Assembly (NCBI GenBank): GCA_022835495.1
Contig: BQOK01000001.1
Location: forward strand, 62,001 to 126,000
Direction: 5' to 3'
Source of the DNA: Oscillospiraceae bacterium
GTDB lineage: Bacteria; Bacillota; Clostridia; Oscillospirales; Ruminococcaceae
Length of the DNA: 64,000 nt
Part shown: piece by piece, positions 7,952 to 17,141 of the stretch
Layout of the letters: every line of letters begins with the position of its first letter
Numbering within the stretch: position 1 is the stretch's first letter
Translations under genes and position numbers: made by a program
The notes under the pieces: generated by a model
What the model saw: the letters and a program-made list of their open reading frames with translations, nothing else
Databases searched by the model: none
What the model was told of the DNA's origin: nothing

Positions 7952-10849
7952 TCAGCCCAGCAGGGTCTGCCGGTCGAACTCGCGGTAATAGGTCATGCGC
8001 AGGCCGTCGTCCCACGAGCTGTTCGGGGACGATTCGTACAGCAGCGCGACCCTGCCGTCGCTGAGTTCCGCAAGACAGCTGTAGGCAAACAGGATCCCCT
8101 GGGGGGTGACGTCGTACTGATACTCCCAGTCGACCGTGTACTTTTTCGCGCCGCCGGGGTAGGCGCCGTTTTCCTTGAGAAGGCCCACAAAGATGCGGCC
8201 GTGGGTGCGGTCCTTCAGGTTCGCGCTGGAGAGCAGCATGGACGGGTATTCCTGCCCGTCTTTTTGGGAGCGCACCGTTCCGCTGAGGCGGATCGCCGAA
8301 AGCTGGCAATTGATGCCCGCGCTGTTGTTGCTGAAGGTGCATTTTACATCGCGCCAGCTCTGCCCGCCGTCGGTGCTGGTGGCCTCGACCACCGTGCCGC
8401 CCAGGATGGAGGTGTTGCGCAAAAACAGCTTGAGGCTGCCGTCCGGCATTTCCACCGGCGCCGCTTCGCTCAGGCCGTAGATCGAGGATACGCTCTCGCC
8501 GTGGGCCCAGGTGCGGCCGTTGTCGTCGCTGTAGATCACCTCGGCTTTGGGGGAACTTTGGTAGTACACCGGCACGATGAGCCGCCCCGCGTACTGCCCC
8601 TGCTGGAGCTGCAGCCCGCGGCCCGGGCCCAGGATGTAGTGCTGCGAGTTTTCGCGCTTGACCATGCCGGAGATGATTTTGTCGGTATGCCAGGTGCGGC
8701 CCGCGTCGTCGCTGTAAAACTGCATGATGTAGCTGGTATTGTACAGCTGGAGCTCGGAGTCCTCATAAAAAAGCTTCATGGGCACCGAAACGGCGGGATG
8801 GGCCGGGTCGGCGGAGCGCTGGCGCACGGTCAGCGGCTGCCCGTTTTTGTACAGCTCATAGTCCTGGCTGACCCCGTATTCCGAGAGCGCGCCCAGGGAG
8901 AGGTTGCCGTCGTCCACCGGGCGGTTTGCCAGGGAGGAGTAGGCGCGGGGCGTGCCGTTGAGGTGGTAGACCGGGTACAGCCCGGATGCGTTGGGCTGGC
9001 CGTAGACATCGGCTGCATAGTCGAACCGGCTGCGGTCGGTGTTGTTGTTGATGTTGCCGGTCTGCCCATTGGCGCTGCCCTTCAGATTCTGGCTCGAGAG
9101 CAGAAGATACTTTTTTCCGCCGATGGTGCAGAAGCCGTCGCCCCGGGCCACGGTGCGCATTTTGGTGCCGCCGGATTCGTCCGCCAGGTGTTCGAACAGC
9201 CCCCCGTTCCAGGCCCAGGCGTCGGCCAGAAGGAAAACGCGGCCGGTGTTCAGCGTGTCCTGGAGGATTACGGCGTCGATGAAGGAGGCGGAGCCCTGCT
9301 TATAGCCGTTTTCGTCGGCATAATCCTGCATGTGCATGGCCGCGGGCACGCTGGGCTCCAGCCAGCCCTCCATTGCGGCGTGCTGCGCGGCGGCCGGCTT
9401 TACCCGCACCGCGATGTCGATGTTCTCGGCCGAGTCGCCCCCGCTTCCGAAATTGGCGTCCACCCCTGCGATCAGGTCGCCCTGGGGCGTATTCCACAAA
9501 AAGGGGATGCGGAAATGCTGCGAGCCGGTGGCGTCGCCCGCAAAGAAAACAAAATCGCCGGTGCGCCGGGTGCCGGCCGTGCGCAGCAGCAGCTCCTCGT
9601 CGCTCAGGGCGCCGGAATAGATCTGGATGCTTTCGATCAGGCCGGTGAAGGGATAGCTGTCCGGGTCGTTGGAGCGGGAGGTCTTGCCCAGAAAGCCCTG
9701 GGTCCAGGTGATGGTATCGCTGAGAAAGCGATAGTCGCCGCCTGTTTTTTCCAGCACCGCCCCCGGCGCCCCGTTGGCGAACAGCTTATACCCGGCCTGC
9801 CGGCTGGCCGAAAAGGCCACCGTGTTCCACTCCCGCGGGTAGACCGTGCAGGAGGCGGCATAGAAGGGGGCGTCGCGGTCGCGGTATTCGAACCCCAGCA
9901 GGTTCCCGTTTTGGTAGAGATGGAAGTGGGAATTCCCGCTGCCGGGGTCGCTCACGCTGAGAAGGGACCCCACCCCGGAATGGGTGTTTTTGAACTTTAC
10001 GATCACCGACAGCTCATCCAGCGCGCCCAGCTGCCCCACCAGCCCCGGGCTGAGCGCCGGCGCGGCCTGGGGCGAAGCGATGGAGATGTTTTCGGCCGAG
10101 TAGAGGAGCTGCCCCTCGGTGGGCGCCCACGGCTCTGCGCTGAGGGCGGCCGCCTCGGCCTGGGAGAGCGCGCGCGGCACAAAGGCGGCCAGCGCAATGC
10201 GCCCCACAAAACCCCCGGCGTTGCCCGAGCCGGTGAACCCTTCCGGCACGCCGCCGATGGTCAGGTACTGGATGTCGTTGATGGCGGCGTTCTGGTTGAA
10301 CCAGGAGGCATAATCGGGATACTGGGTGGAGGTGCTGCCGTCAAAGCTGGTTACGGTTTTTGCGGTTTTGTCGGCGGGGTCGGAGGCGTTTACACTGTAA
10401 ACAAAGGTGTGCCAGCCGCCGGTGGCCTGCGTTCCGGCGAGGTTCGCCTTCATCCCATCCGGGAACTCGACCCGCTGCTGGTCCACCCCGGACACGGCAT
10501 TTGCCAGGATTGCGCCGTAGCTTTCGGCGGAGGCGGTGCTGCCGGCGGCGAAGAGCACCTGGTTGCCGCCGCCCAGGGCCCTGTAGCGCACCAGGATCGT
10601 GCCCTGCACGCTTTGCCGCAGGCGGGCGATCTCCTGTGGGCTGCCCTGCACCGTGCGGCTGCCGTCAAAAATCTGGTCGGAACCGGAGAACACATAGGAA
10701 AAGCCGGCGTCCTGGGCTTCGCTTAAAAATGCGGCCAGACCGGCCGGCGCGGCAGGCGCAGCCTCCGCGGCGTGCGCACAGGGGGGGACGAACAGGGCTG
10801 CGCCCAGGAACAAAAGCGCGCAGCAAAGGGACAAAAGGCGGGTCTTCAT
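7952..10849 (-). CDS. Secreted exo-alpha-sialidase (GH33) with lectin-like domains
   Basis: A 965-residue exported protein: signal peptide (residues 1-28, ending CAHAAEA), a region to about 230 and a LamG-like/CBM40-like beta-sandwich around 235-420, then the sialidase beta-propeller. The propeller carries the FRIP arginine motif near residue 446 (HFRIPFLW) and Asp-boxes near 712 (SDDAGRTWH), 772 (SDDNGRTWAHG) and 821 (STDGGQSWRD). It removes terminal sialic acids from glycoproteins outside the cell; some family members are intramolecular trans-sialidases, which I cannot exclude. ATG at 10849 has GGAG eight bases upstream; the GTG nine bases earlier is too close. Last of the minus-strand glycan operon. 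Confidence 0.93.
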   Translation of the reverse strand: MKTRLLSLCCALLFLGAALFVPPCAHAAEAAPAAPAGLAAFLSEAQDAGFSYVFSGSDQIFDGSRTVQGSPQEIARLRQSVQGTILVRYRALGGGNQVLFAAGSTASAESYGAILANAVSGVDQQRVEFPDGMKANLAGTQATGGWHTFVYSVNASDPADKTAKTVTSFDGSTSTQYPDYASWFNQNAAINDIQYLTIGGVPEGFTGSGNAGGFVGRIALAAFVPRALSQAEAAALSAEPWAPTEGQLLYSAENISIASPQAAPALSPGLVGQLGALDELSVIVKFKNTHSGVGSLLSVSDPGSGNSHFHLYQNGNLLGFEYRDRDAPFYAASCTVYPREWNTVAFSASRQAGYKLFANGAPGAVLEKTGGDYRFLSDTITWTQGFLGKTSRSNDPDSYPFTGLIESIQIYSGALSDEELLLRTAGTRRTGDFVFFAGDATGSQHFRIPFLWNTPQGDLIAGVDANFGSGGDSAENIDIAVRVKPAAAQHAAMEGWLEPSVPAAMHMQDYADENGYKQGSASFIDAVILQDTLNTGRVFLLADAWAWNGGLFEHLADESGGTKMRTVARGDGFCTIGGKKYLLLSSQNLKGSANGQTGNINNNTDRSRFDYAADVYGQPNASGLYPVYHLNGTPRAYSSLANRPVDDGNLSLGALSEYGVSQDYELYKNGQPLTVRQRSADPAHPAVSVPMKLFYEDSELQLYNTSYIMQFYSDDAGRTWHTDKIISGMVKRENSQHYILGPGRGLQLQQGQYAGRLIVPVYYQSSPKAEVIYSDDNGRTWAHGESVSSIYGLSEAAPVEMPDGSLKLFLRNTSILGGTVVEATSTDGGQSWRDVKCTFSNNSAGINCQLSAIRLSGTVRSQKDGQEYPSMLLSSANLKDRTHGRIFVGLLKENGAYPGGAKKYTVDWEYQYDVTPQGILFAYSCLAELSDGRVALLYESSPNSSWDDGLRMTYYREFDRQTLLG

Positions 10850-10933
10850 TTTTTTCACTCCTTTACGATTCAGCGATACAAACCCTGTTTGAGCGCGCCC
10901 TTGGCAGCCCTGCCGGGGTGGAAAAGGGCGGCT

Positions 10934-12613
10934 TTAAAGCTGGTAGTCCTGGTAAAAAGCGCCGCAGTCGGCCACGTCGTACTGCTCGCCCGAGCGCGCC
11001 GGGTATGCCCGGGTGCGGGTGCGGCGGTTGTTGCAGAACCGCGTTTCGCCCACCTGCCGAAGCGACAAAACCCGCTGATCAAAACAAAAAAACTCGTTGT
11101 CGCGGATGGTGAGCTTTGCGTGGAAAAACCAGCCGCCGGAGGAGCGGACCTTGGGGCACGCGGTGATGGGGGCCGCCCCCCACGCGGGGATATACGCGCA
11201 GTTCACAAAGCGGTTGTTTTGCAGGCAGAGCGACCGGGTGGCCCCCGATTCGTACCAATAGCACGCCTCGCCCTCCAGATAGACGGCGGCGCCCGCCGTT
11301 TCGAACAGGCAGTTTTCCACCAGCGCCTCCCGGCAGGTGAGCAGAACGCCGCGCGCGCGGTTTTTGCGGAAGGTGCAACCGCGGATCACGACCCGGGGCG
11401 AGAGCGAAAGATTTTCCAGCACCGGGCGCTCGGGCAGAGAATCGGGCAGAGGGGCGTCGAACTCGGCCAGGATCCCTTCCTTTTGCGGGCAGAGGCGTTT
11501 CAGGCGGGCGGTCCAAACCGGGCGGAGCTGTTCCGCGCCCATGAGGGCGACCTCGTCCCCCGGGCGGCCCGGCAGCGTTCCCTGCTGGCCCGGGTGGCCC
11601 CAGCCCAGCAGCAGGCTTTGGCCTGCCGGCCTGCCGCGCACGGGCGCGTAGAAGCCGTGCACGTTTACACCGTCGTCCAGCTGGCTTTCAAACCGGCATT
11701 CCTCCAGGCGGAGCTCCCCGGCGCAGTTTACAAAATGCGTGGCGTCGGCCGCGGATGTAAAGCAGCGGGGCGAGGCGGGGTCCGGCGCGAGATCGAACCG
11801 GGTGAGCGCGACCCCCGTGCATCGCTCCGCCAAAAAGGCCATGCCCGCGGCGTGGCGGACCGCGATGTTTTCCAGCGCCAGATCGCTGCAGTCGGCAGCG
11901 TAAAATGCGGGATAGGTGCGCGGATGGTGACGGAAAACCAGCCGGTTGCCCGGGCGGCTCGCCGCAAAAAAGCGCTCAGAGCCGCTCAGGGTGAGGCGCA
12001 CCAGGTCGGGGGCCATGGCCTCGGCGCAAAGATCCAGCCCCTGGGTTTGCCGCTCCGTGCGGAAGTAGAGGTCGTCGGTGCCCCAGGCGGGCGAGCCGGT
12101 TTGGGCGTCCAGCTCCAGCCAGAGGTGCAGCGGGTGGCAAAAATTTTCGCCCCAAAAGACCAGCCGGCCCTGCCGCACCTGCCACGGGTATTTTGCGGGG
12201 TCGATGCGCACCACCATTTCCTGCGGCTGCACGCTCAGGATCTCGCCCTCGGAATAGGCGGGGCGCGCATAATCCAGCGAAAAGTTTTCAAGGCGCACGC
12301 CGCGGCTGGACGCGATGTAAAACGGCAGGATCTCGGTGTGAAAGACAAAGCGGCTGCCGCCGCCGTTGATGCAGAGGCCGTTGAACCCTTCCAGCAAAAA
12401 GGCGACCGGCCGCCGGGGCTCCGGGTCGTGGTTTGAGATGCACAGCTCCCGGCAGGGGGCGTGCCGGGGATAAAAATGATATTCCCCCGGCTCAAGGCAG
12501 AGGGCCACGCCCCGCTTTGCCCGCAGGGCTTCCAGGGCGTTTTGCAGGGCTTCCACAAGAAGGGGGCTGTTGCCCGGCACAAGGCCGAGCGCCGCGCCGC
12601 GGATCCGTTCCAT
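10934..12613 (-). CDS. GH110-like alpha-1,3-galactosidase (right-handed beta-helix)
   Basis: A 559-residue protein without signal peptide. Features resembling GH110 alpha-1,3-galactosidases are an early CISNHDPEPRRPVAFLLEG segment, a NGGGSRFVFHT turn, an ENFSLDYARP strand, and the central acidic FESQLDDGVNVHGFY motif, which is typical of the family. The rest is a beta-helix of short repeats (IRGCTFRKNRARG, VENCLFETAG, LCLQNNRFVNC). GH110 enzymes remove terminal alpha-1,3-galactose from blood-group B or linear glycans. ATG at 12613 follows AAAGGAGCCC. Lack of a signal peptide suggests action on imported glycans. Confidence 0.8.
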   Translation of the reverse strand: MERIRGAALGLVPGNSPLLVEALQNALEALRAKRGVALCLEPGEYHFYPRHAPCRELCISNHDPEPRRPVAFLLEGFNGLCINGGGSRFVFHTEILPFYIASSRGVRLENFSLDYARPAYSEGEILSVQPQEMVVRIDPAKYPWQVRQGRLVFWGENFCHPLHLWLELDAQTGSPAWGTDDLYFRTERQTQGLDLCAEAMAPDLVRLTLSGSERFFAASRPGNRLVFRHHPRTYPAFYAADCSDLALENIAVRHAAGMAFLAERCTGVALTRFDLAPDPASPRCFTSAADATHFVNCAGELRLEECRFESQLDDGVNVHGFYAPVRGRPAGQSLLLGWGHPGQQGTLPGRPGDEVALMGAEQLRPVWTARLKRLCPQKEGILAEFDAPLPDSLPERPVLENLSLSPRVVIRGCTFRKNRARGVLLTCREALVENCLFETAGAAVYLEGEACYWYESGATRSLCLQNNRFVNCAYIPAWGAAPITACPKVRSSGGWFFHAKLTIRDNEFFCFDQRVLSLRQVGETRFCNNRRTRTRAYPARSGEQYDVADCGAFYQDYQL

Positions 12614-12632
12614 TGTTGATGGGCTCCTTTCC

Positions 12633-12658
12633 GGGGCGGCCCGCGCCGGGGCCGCCCC
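12633..12658 (-). other. Intercistronic GC hairpin between two glycosidase genes
   Basis: GGGGCGGC (12633-12640) pairs with GCCGCCCC (12651-12658). There is no T-run on the minus strand, so it is probably an RNA processing or stability element inside the operon. Confidence 0.4.
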
Positions 12659-12666
12659 GCCTTGCT

Positions 12667-15195
12667 TTATTGCCAGACAACCCGGTCGAGCTCGATCCAT
12701 TTTCCGCTGGACTGGGCGGATTTGCTGGCCGTGACAGTGAGGCGCACGGTGTGCGCGCCCGGTTCCAAAGCGCCGGTGTCGTACAGCACCTGGCCCAGCT
12801 GCATTTCCGGCGCGTAGGCGTCCACGGTGGCCGCCCTGGCGCCGTCCACCGTGATGTCGGCCTTGCCGCACCAGGGGCCTTTGAGCCCGTACAGCACGGC
12901 GTTTGTGCCGGTAAAGCTGAACTCCACATGCGCTTTCCAGGTGTTGCTGGAGCTGTCGTCGCCGTGGTAGCTGCCCTCCACCGACTGGTGGTTCCACACC
13001 GAAAACTTTTTCAGGTTGGGGTTGTCGTCGTTCCAGACCACCTTGTTTGCGAGCGGCTGGCCGTTCTGGCTGTCGAACAGCTCCACCTTGTCGTACTCGA
13101 TCCAAACGCCGGTGGAGGCGGGATTCTTTTCCCCTGCCACCGTGAGGGTGACGGTGTGCTCGCCGTAGGGCAGCTCGCCTGTGTCGAACAGAAGCGCCTG
13201 GGCCTCGGGCGCGGGGGCGTAAGCGTCCACCCGCACGGGCGCGCCGAAATCGACCTGCACGTCGGCCAGGCCGCACCAGTCGCCCTTGATGCCGTACAGC
13301 TTTGCGCCGGTACCGGTAAAGGTGAATTCCGCGTAGCCGCCCGCCTCGCTGCAGGACATATCGTCGTTGCGATAGCTGCCGGCCGAGGCCTGTTGGTTCC
13401 AGCCCGCGCTGCAGGAGATGTAAACGGAATCGTTGTTCAGGGTGAATACGCCGCTTTCTTTGGCTTGGGTGGTAAAGCCGGACACGGCGCTGGAAGCGGC
13501 GCCCGCGGCGTTCCCGGCGGTTACCGCCCAGTAATAGGCTGTGCCGGGCAAAAGCTCTTCGGAGGACTGGTAGCGGACCGCCCGGCCCGTATAGGTGTCG
13601 ATCACGGGGTCGGAGAGATCCGGATGCAGGGATACCACAAGCCGGTAATTCCGGGCGCCGGGCACCGGCTGCCAGGCAAACGCCTGCGCGGTGCTGGCCC
13701 GCGTTTCGCCGGCGGCGGGAAGGTTCAGCGCCGGGGCGGCCGGGGCGGCGGAATCCTGCCCGGCGGAGAAGGTGTAAACCACCACCGCTTCGCCCGGGAT
13801 GTCATTCACGAAAACGCCGCCGTTCACCGGCTGGTTCCCCGCGATGTGGTTTATGTACTGGGGCGCTGTATCCCACACGCTTTCGCCCCGCAGCACCATG
13901 GCGCTGGCCGAGCTGTATTGCTGGGGGATCTGAAGCGTGAGCTGGGTGGCGTCCCACTTGTTGAGCACGATCACCCGCAGGTCGGTCTGCTGCGCGTTTT
14001 CATAGGCAAAGACCCGGACCTTCTCGCCGGTGCTGGCGGCGTCCAGCTTGTTTTCCAGCACGTTTTGGTTGATGATGCGGTGCGCCAGCGCGGGACCGGT
14101 AAGCCGCACCGTATCCCCGTCCAGATACCAGCGGTCCAGATCGAACCAGCCGAAGGATTTGTTGGGGCAGCCGCTGATGGAAGCTTTGCTGGGATAATGG
14201 GAGGGCCAGCTTACAATGTAGCCGTACTGCCCACCGTCAATGAGGTCCAGCATGGCGTTGAGCAGGGCCATGCTGCCCCCCAGATCCCGCACATGGCCCT
14301 CGTCCCAATTGTCCTGCACCGGGGTCCAGCCGATGTTGCACTCGCCCAAAATGGCCTCTTTGCCCTCAAGGGGAGAACCCGGGGCCAGCAGGTCGTCGCC
14401 GTTTTTGTCGAAATATTTGTTCCAGCCGTAGAAGGAATAGCGATGGTCGTCGTAAGCGTCAAACGCGCCCTGTGCCGCGCTTACCAGCGTGTTGTTCCAG
14501 CCGTTCCACAGAACGTTCTGCGGCGCCCGCTGCAAAACCAGGCGGTAGTTGGGGTTGGCGCTTTTTACGATCTGCTGGAATTCGGGAAACAGGCTGCCCA
14601 GATACTGGGCGTTGCCGCTGCCGCCCGCGCCGTTGTTCCAGGGCTCGTTGCCCATGTCGAAATAGCACAGCTCCACCCCCTGCGAGGCGATGTACTGCGC
14701 CATGGAGGCCGTGAGTGCTTTTACCTTTTCCAAGGGGGCCTCGCCGCCGAAAGCGTCCAGCGATTCGATGGGGATCATGACGAAGGGCACAATCCCGTTT
14801 TTTTTGCAGAACGCGATAAACTCCTCCAGCCCGAACGTGCCGGCGGCATCACGGCTGTTCAGCCCGCCCCAATAGCGGTTTTCAGACAGGGGGCGGCCGG
14901 TTTCCCAATCAAAGGCCCAGGCATCGTAGCCCCACCGCATCATGCTGAGCTCGCCGGCAAAAAAGCTTTGCTCCATCCAGTTTCCGTTGGCCTGCCACAT
15001 CTCGTCGCTCACCAGGGACATCTCGATGTTGGCGCCCACGCTGCGCGCGCCGGCAAGCGGTGCGGCGCTTTGGCCGTTCACCGAAATTGTTACCTGCGCC
15101 GGGCCCGCCGCCCGGGCGGGAAGGGCCGGGACGGCGGCCGCAAGGGTCAGAAAACAGGCGGCAAGGGCAACGGCCTTTCGAAGGGTTCGATCCAT
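12667..15195 (-). CDS. Large secreted clan GH-A glycoside hydrolase with Fn3 and tandem C-terminal domains
   Basis: An 842-residue exported protein: signal peptide (1-29, ALPARAAG), a GH-A type (beta/alpha)8 catalytic domain (about 40-400), a beta-sandwich, an Fn3-like module (about 500-590), and two related C-terminal domains (about 590-715 and 720-842). The two copies share FTGT-LYG-KG-WCG-AD and G-HTV-LTV-…WIE-D. The acid/base is probably E in FDMGNEPW and the nucleophile E in AILGECNIGW. The exact family and substrate are not recognised (GH39/GH51-like fold). The tandem domains look carbohydrate-binding. Five bases separate it from the upstream gene. Confidence 0.75.
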   Translation of the reverse strand: MDRTLRKAVALAACFLTLAAAVPALPARAAGPAQVTISVNGQSAAPLAGARSVGANIEMSLVSDEMWQANGNWMEQSFFAGELSMMRWGYDAWAFDWETGRPLSENRYWGGLNSRDAAGTFGLEEFIAFCKKNGIVPFVMIPIESLDAFGGEAPLEKVKALTASMAQYIASQGVELCYFDMGNEPWNNGAGGSGNAQYLGSLFPEFQQIVKSANPNYRLVLQRAPQNVLWNGWNNTLVSAAQGAFDAYDDHRYSFYGWNKYFDKNGDDLLAPGSPLEGKEAILGECNIGWTPVQDNWDEGHVRDLGGSMALLNAMLDLIDGGQYGYIVSWPSHYPSKASISGCPNKSFGWFDLDRWYLDGDTVRLTGPALAHRIINQNVLENKLDAASTGEKVRVFAYENAQQTDLRVIVLNKWDATQLTLQIPQQYSSASAMVLRGESVWDTAPQYINHIAGNQPVNGGVFVNDIPGEAVVVYTFSAGQDSAAPAAPALNLPAAGETRASTAQAFAWQPVPGARNYRLVVSLHPDLSDPVIDTYTGRAVRYQSSEELLPGTAYYWAVTAGNAAGAASSAVSGFTTQAKESGVFTLNNDSVYISCSAGWNQQASAGSYRNDDMSCSEAGGYAEFTFTGTGAKLYGIKGDWCGLADVQVDFGAPVRVDAYAPAPEAQALLFDTGELPYGEHTVTLTVAGEKNPASTGVWIEYDKVELFDSQNGQPLANKVVWNDDNPNLKKFSVWNHQSVEGSYHGDDSSSNTWKAHVEFSFTGTNAVLYGLKGPWCGKADITVDGARAATVDAYAPEMQLGQVLYDTGALEPGAHTVRLTVTASKSAQSSGKWIELDRVVWQ

Positions 15196-15200
15196 ACTTG

Positions 15201-17045
15201 TTACCTCACTTCCACATCATTTGTTTGTTCGATCCGCCAGGTATTGTGCCGGAAATCCACCTCCACGGAAATTCCGTTTGCAAACAGGGTGCGCTGGCGC
15301 TCCGGGTCGCCGGCGATAAATTCATGCAGGGTCATTTCGCTCAGCGCCACCTTTTCGTGCAGGGCCGCCACGGCCGCTGCTTTTTCCAGCTCGCGGGCGG
15401 TGGGTTCGATGGGCAGGTACCCCATGCCGCCGTTCAGCAGCGCGTACAAAAAGCCGCTGCGGCCGTTCGGCATGACCGAGGCGGCCCCCTCGCCCAGGTC
15501 CCAGGGAATGAAGATACAGTCGTGGTATACCAGGTTGAACAGGGGCACGGGCACCCCGCGCTGGGCGCCCCCGTTCAGCCGGGGGGCTGTGGGGTAGGGC
15601 GCGTGATGGCACAGGGCAAGGTGGTCCACCGTGCTGGCCAGCGGTTCCTCGGAGGAGGCGATGCCGTACCGCTGGGCGATAAAATCGAAGCAGCCGCAGC
15701 GGTAGGCGCTGCACTCCCTGCGTGTCATGGGGTGGCGCGGGTCCAGGCATTCGTCCAGCTCCACCACGCTGAACACGTCGAGATACGCCCCGTCCAGGGG
15801 GATGCCCAGGGCGTCGAGCCGGCGGTAGTTGCGCTCCACATAGTCCCGCGCGAGGCTGGCGCACAAAAAGGTCTGGCGCCCCCCGTTCCAGGTGCAGCCG
15901 GCCGGGCGCGCGCCGTGCCGGTCCAGCACCGCATTGGCCTCGCTGTAGCTTGCGGCGTCGAGATAATAATCGCGGTATTGGTCGTGCAGCGCGAAGAGAT
16001 AGCCCTGCGCCCGGCAGGCGGCGGCCAGGGCCCGCAGGCCGCCAGCCCCGCCGGCCCTGCCGTTGACCGGCAGAACGTCCGGGTGGCGCTGGTCGTAGCC
16101 CGCCGCGCCCCAGCCGTCCAGATGGACATACGCCTTTTGGACGCCGCGCGCCTTGAGCCGCTGCAGTTGGGCCTGCCGCTGGGCAAAGGTCACCAGGCGG
16201 TCGTTTTGCTGCGGGTTTTGCGGGTCGTACAGGGCGGACTCCGGCTTTACGGCGAACCGGCTCCAGGTGTGGATCACCGGGCAGCCGATCAGCCGGGCGA
16301 GCTTTGGCTGGCGCGCGAGTTTTTGCGCCAGCGGCACCGCGCCGCCCTGTGCGCGCACCGTTTGCCGATAGGCCTTGCAGAGCTCCACGTACCCGCCGGC
16401 CAGCAGCTTCAGGCTGAACCGGCGCGGGTAGCCGACCCGGCCCATGCACTCGCGCCAGACAAGATGCAGCCGGGTGGGGCCCCCGGGGGGATGCAGCAGC
16501 TCGTAGCCAGCATCCCAGGCCTGCTCCACAATGGCCAGCCAGGCCGCGCCGCGCCGCACCTGGCCGATCCAGGGCATGTAGCCGCTGCGCTCGAAAAAGT
16601 AGGGGGGCTGCACCGCTTTGATTTCCTCGGGCCAGTTGCCGGGCACCAGGCACCCCTGCATCATGGGGAGCACCGTGCAGCTTTGGGACGTTTTTTCCTC
16701 CCAGACAAACGGCGCGGGCCAGTGCACCGCCTCCACCGGCGCGTCCCGGAGGGGGATCAGCTCAAAGCGCACCTCGCCGGTGTGCGCCACCCAGACGCGG
16801 GTTTCGAGGCGCAGGCCGTTTGCAAAGCCGCTCCAGAGCCAGCAAAAGCCGGCCCCTACCCCTGTTTTGAGGGGGCTCATTTCCACCCGGGCCTGGCTGA
16901 AGAAGAGCGGTTCCCCGTTTGGCAACGCGATCCACGGCACAAAGGCTTCGCTCTGCACCCAGGCTTCGCCCCCGCGCTCCACCGCGACCCGGCCCTCCGG
17001 CCAGGCGCAGAGCCTTGTTCCGCCCAGTTGTACCTGCTGCATCAT
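15201..17045 (-). CDS. GH129-like / DUF5696-type glycosidase
   Basis: A 614-residue cytoplasmic-type protein with an N-terminal beta-sandwich (1-230) and a TIM-barrel half. Characteristic segments are VHLDGWGAAGYDQRHPD, FALHDQYRDYYLDA, LDGAYLDVFSVVELDEC (D423 in YLDVF) and HPMTRRECS. They match my memory of the GH129/DUF5696 group, whose known members include bifidobacterial alpha-N-acetylgalactosaminidases acting on mucin Tn antigen. Substrate is inferred from neighbours. ATG at 17045 follows AAGGGGG. It is first of the glycosidase genes after the importer. Confidence 0.65.
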   Translation of the reverse strand: MMQQVQLGGTRLCAWPEGRVAVERGGEAWVQSEAFVPWIALPNGEPLFFSQARVEMSPLKTGVGAGFCWLWSGFANGLRLETRVWVAHTGEVRFELIPLRDAPVEAVHWPAPFVWEEKTSQSCTVLPMMQGCLVPGNWPEEIKAVQPPYFFERSGYMPWIGQVRRGAAWLAIVEQAWDAGYELLHPPGGPTRLHLVWRECMGRVGYPRRFSLKLLAGGYVELCKAYRQTVRAQGGAVPLAQKLARQPKLARLIGCPVIHTWSRFAVKPESALYDPQNPQQNDRLVTFAQRQAQLQRLKARGVQKAYVHLDGWGAAGYDQRHPDVLPVNGRAGGAGGLRALAAACRAQGYLFALHDQYRDYYLDAASYSEANAVLDRHGARPAGCTWNGGRQTFLCASLARDYVERNYRRLDALGIPLDGAYLDVFSVVELDECLDPRHPMTRRECSAYRCGCFDFIAQRYGIASSEEPLASTVDHLALCHHAPYPTAPRLNGGAQRGVPVPLFNLVYHDCIFIPWDLGEGAASVMPNGRSGFLYALLNGGMGYLPIEPTARELEKAAAVAALHEKVALSEMTLHEFIAGDPERQRTLFANGISVEVDFRHNTWRIEQTNDVEVR

Positions 17046-17085
17046 TGTTTGGCCCCCTTACAGATTAAAAGCTGCGGCGGATACG

Positions 17086-17122
17086 GCAAAGGGGGCGGGG
17101 CCTGTCGCCCCGCCCCCTTTGC
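17086..17122 (-). other. Strong hairpin after the binding-protein gene
   Basis: GCAAAGGGGGCGGGG pairs with CCCCGCCCCCTTTGC around a 7-base loop. There is little T-run on the minus strand. As often seen after binding-protein genes, it probably protects the upstream mRNA and lowers read-through into the glycosidases. Confidence 0.6.
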
Positions 17123-17141
17123 CGCTATGAAAAGGTGTGTG

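Noticed and set aside
7883-10726. Very long plus-strand open frames opposite the sialidase and other minus-strand genes
   Set aside because: GC-rich third-position shadow of real genes: no SD, no family similarity, composition rich in Gly/Arg/Val.
10934-13276. A longer GH110 reading frame extending upstream to 13276
   Set aside because: The extension overlaps the strongly supported GH-A gene in another frame; ATG 12613 has a good ribosome-binding site.
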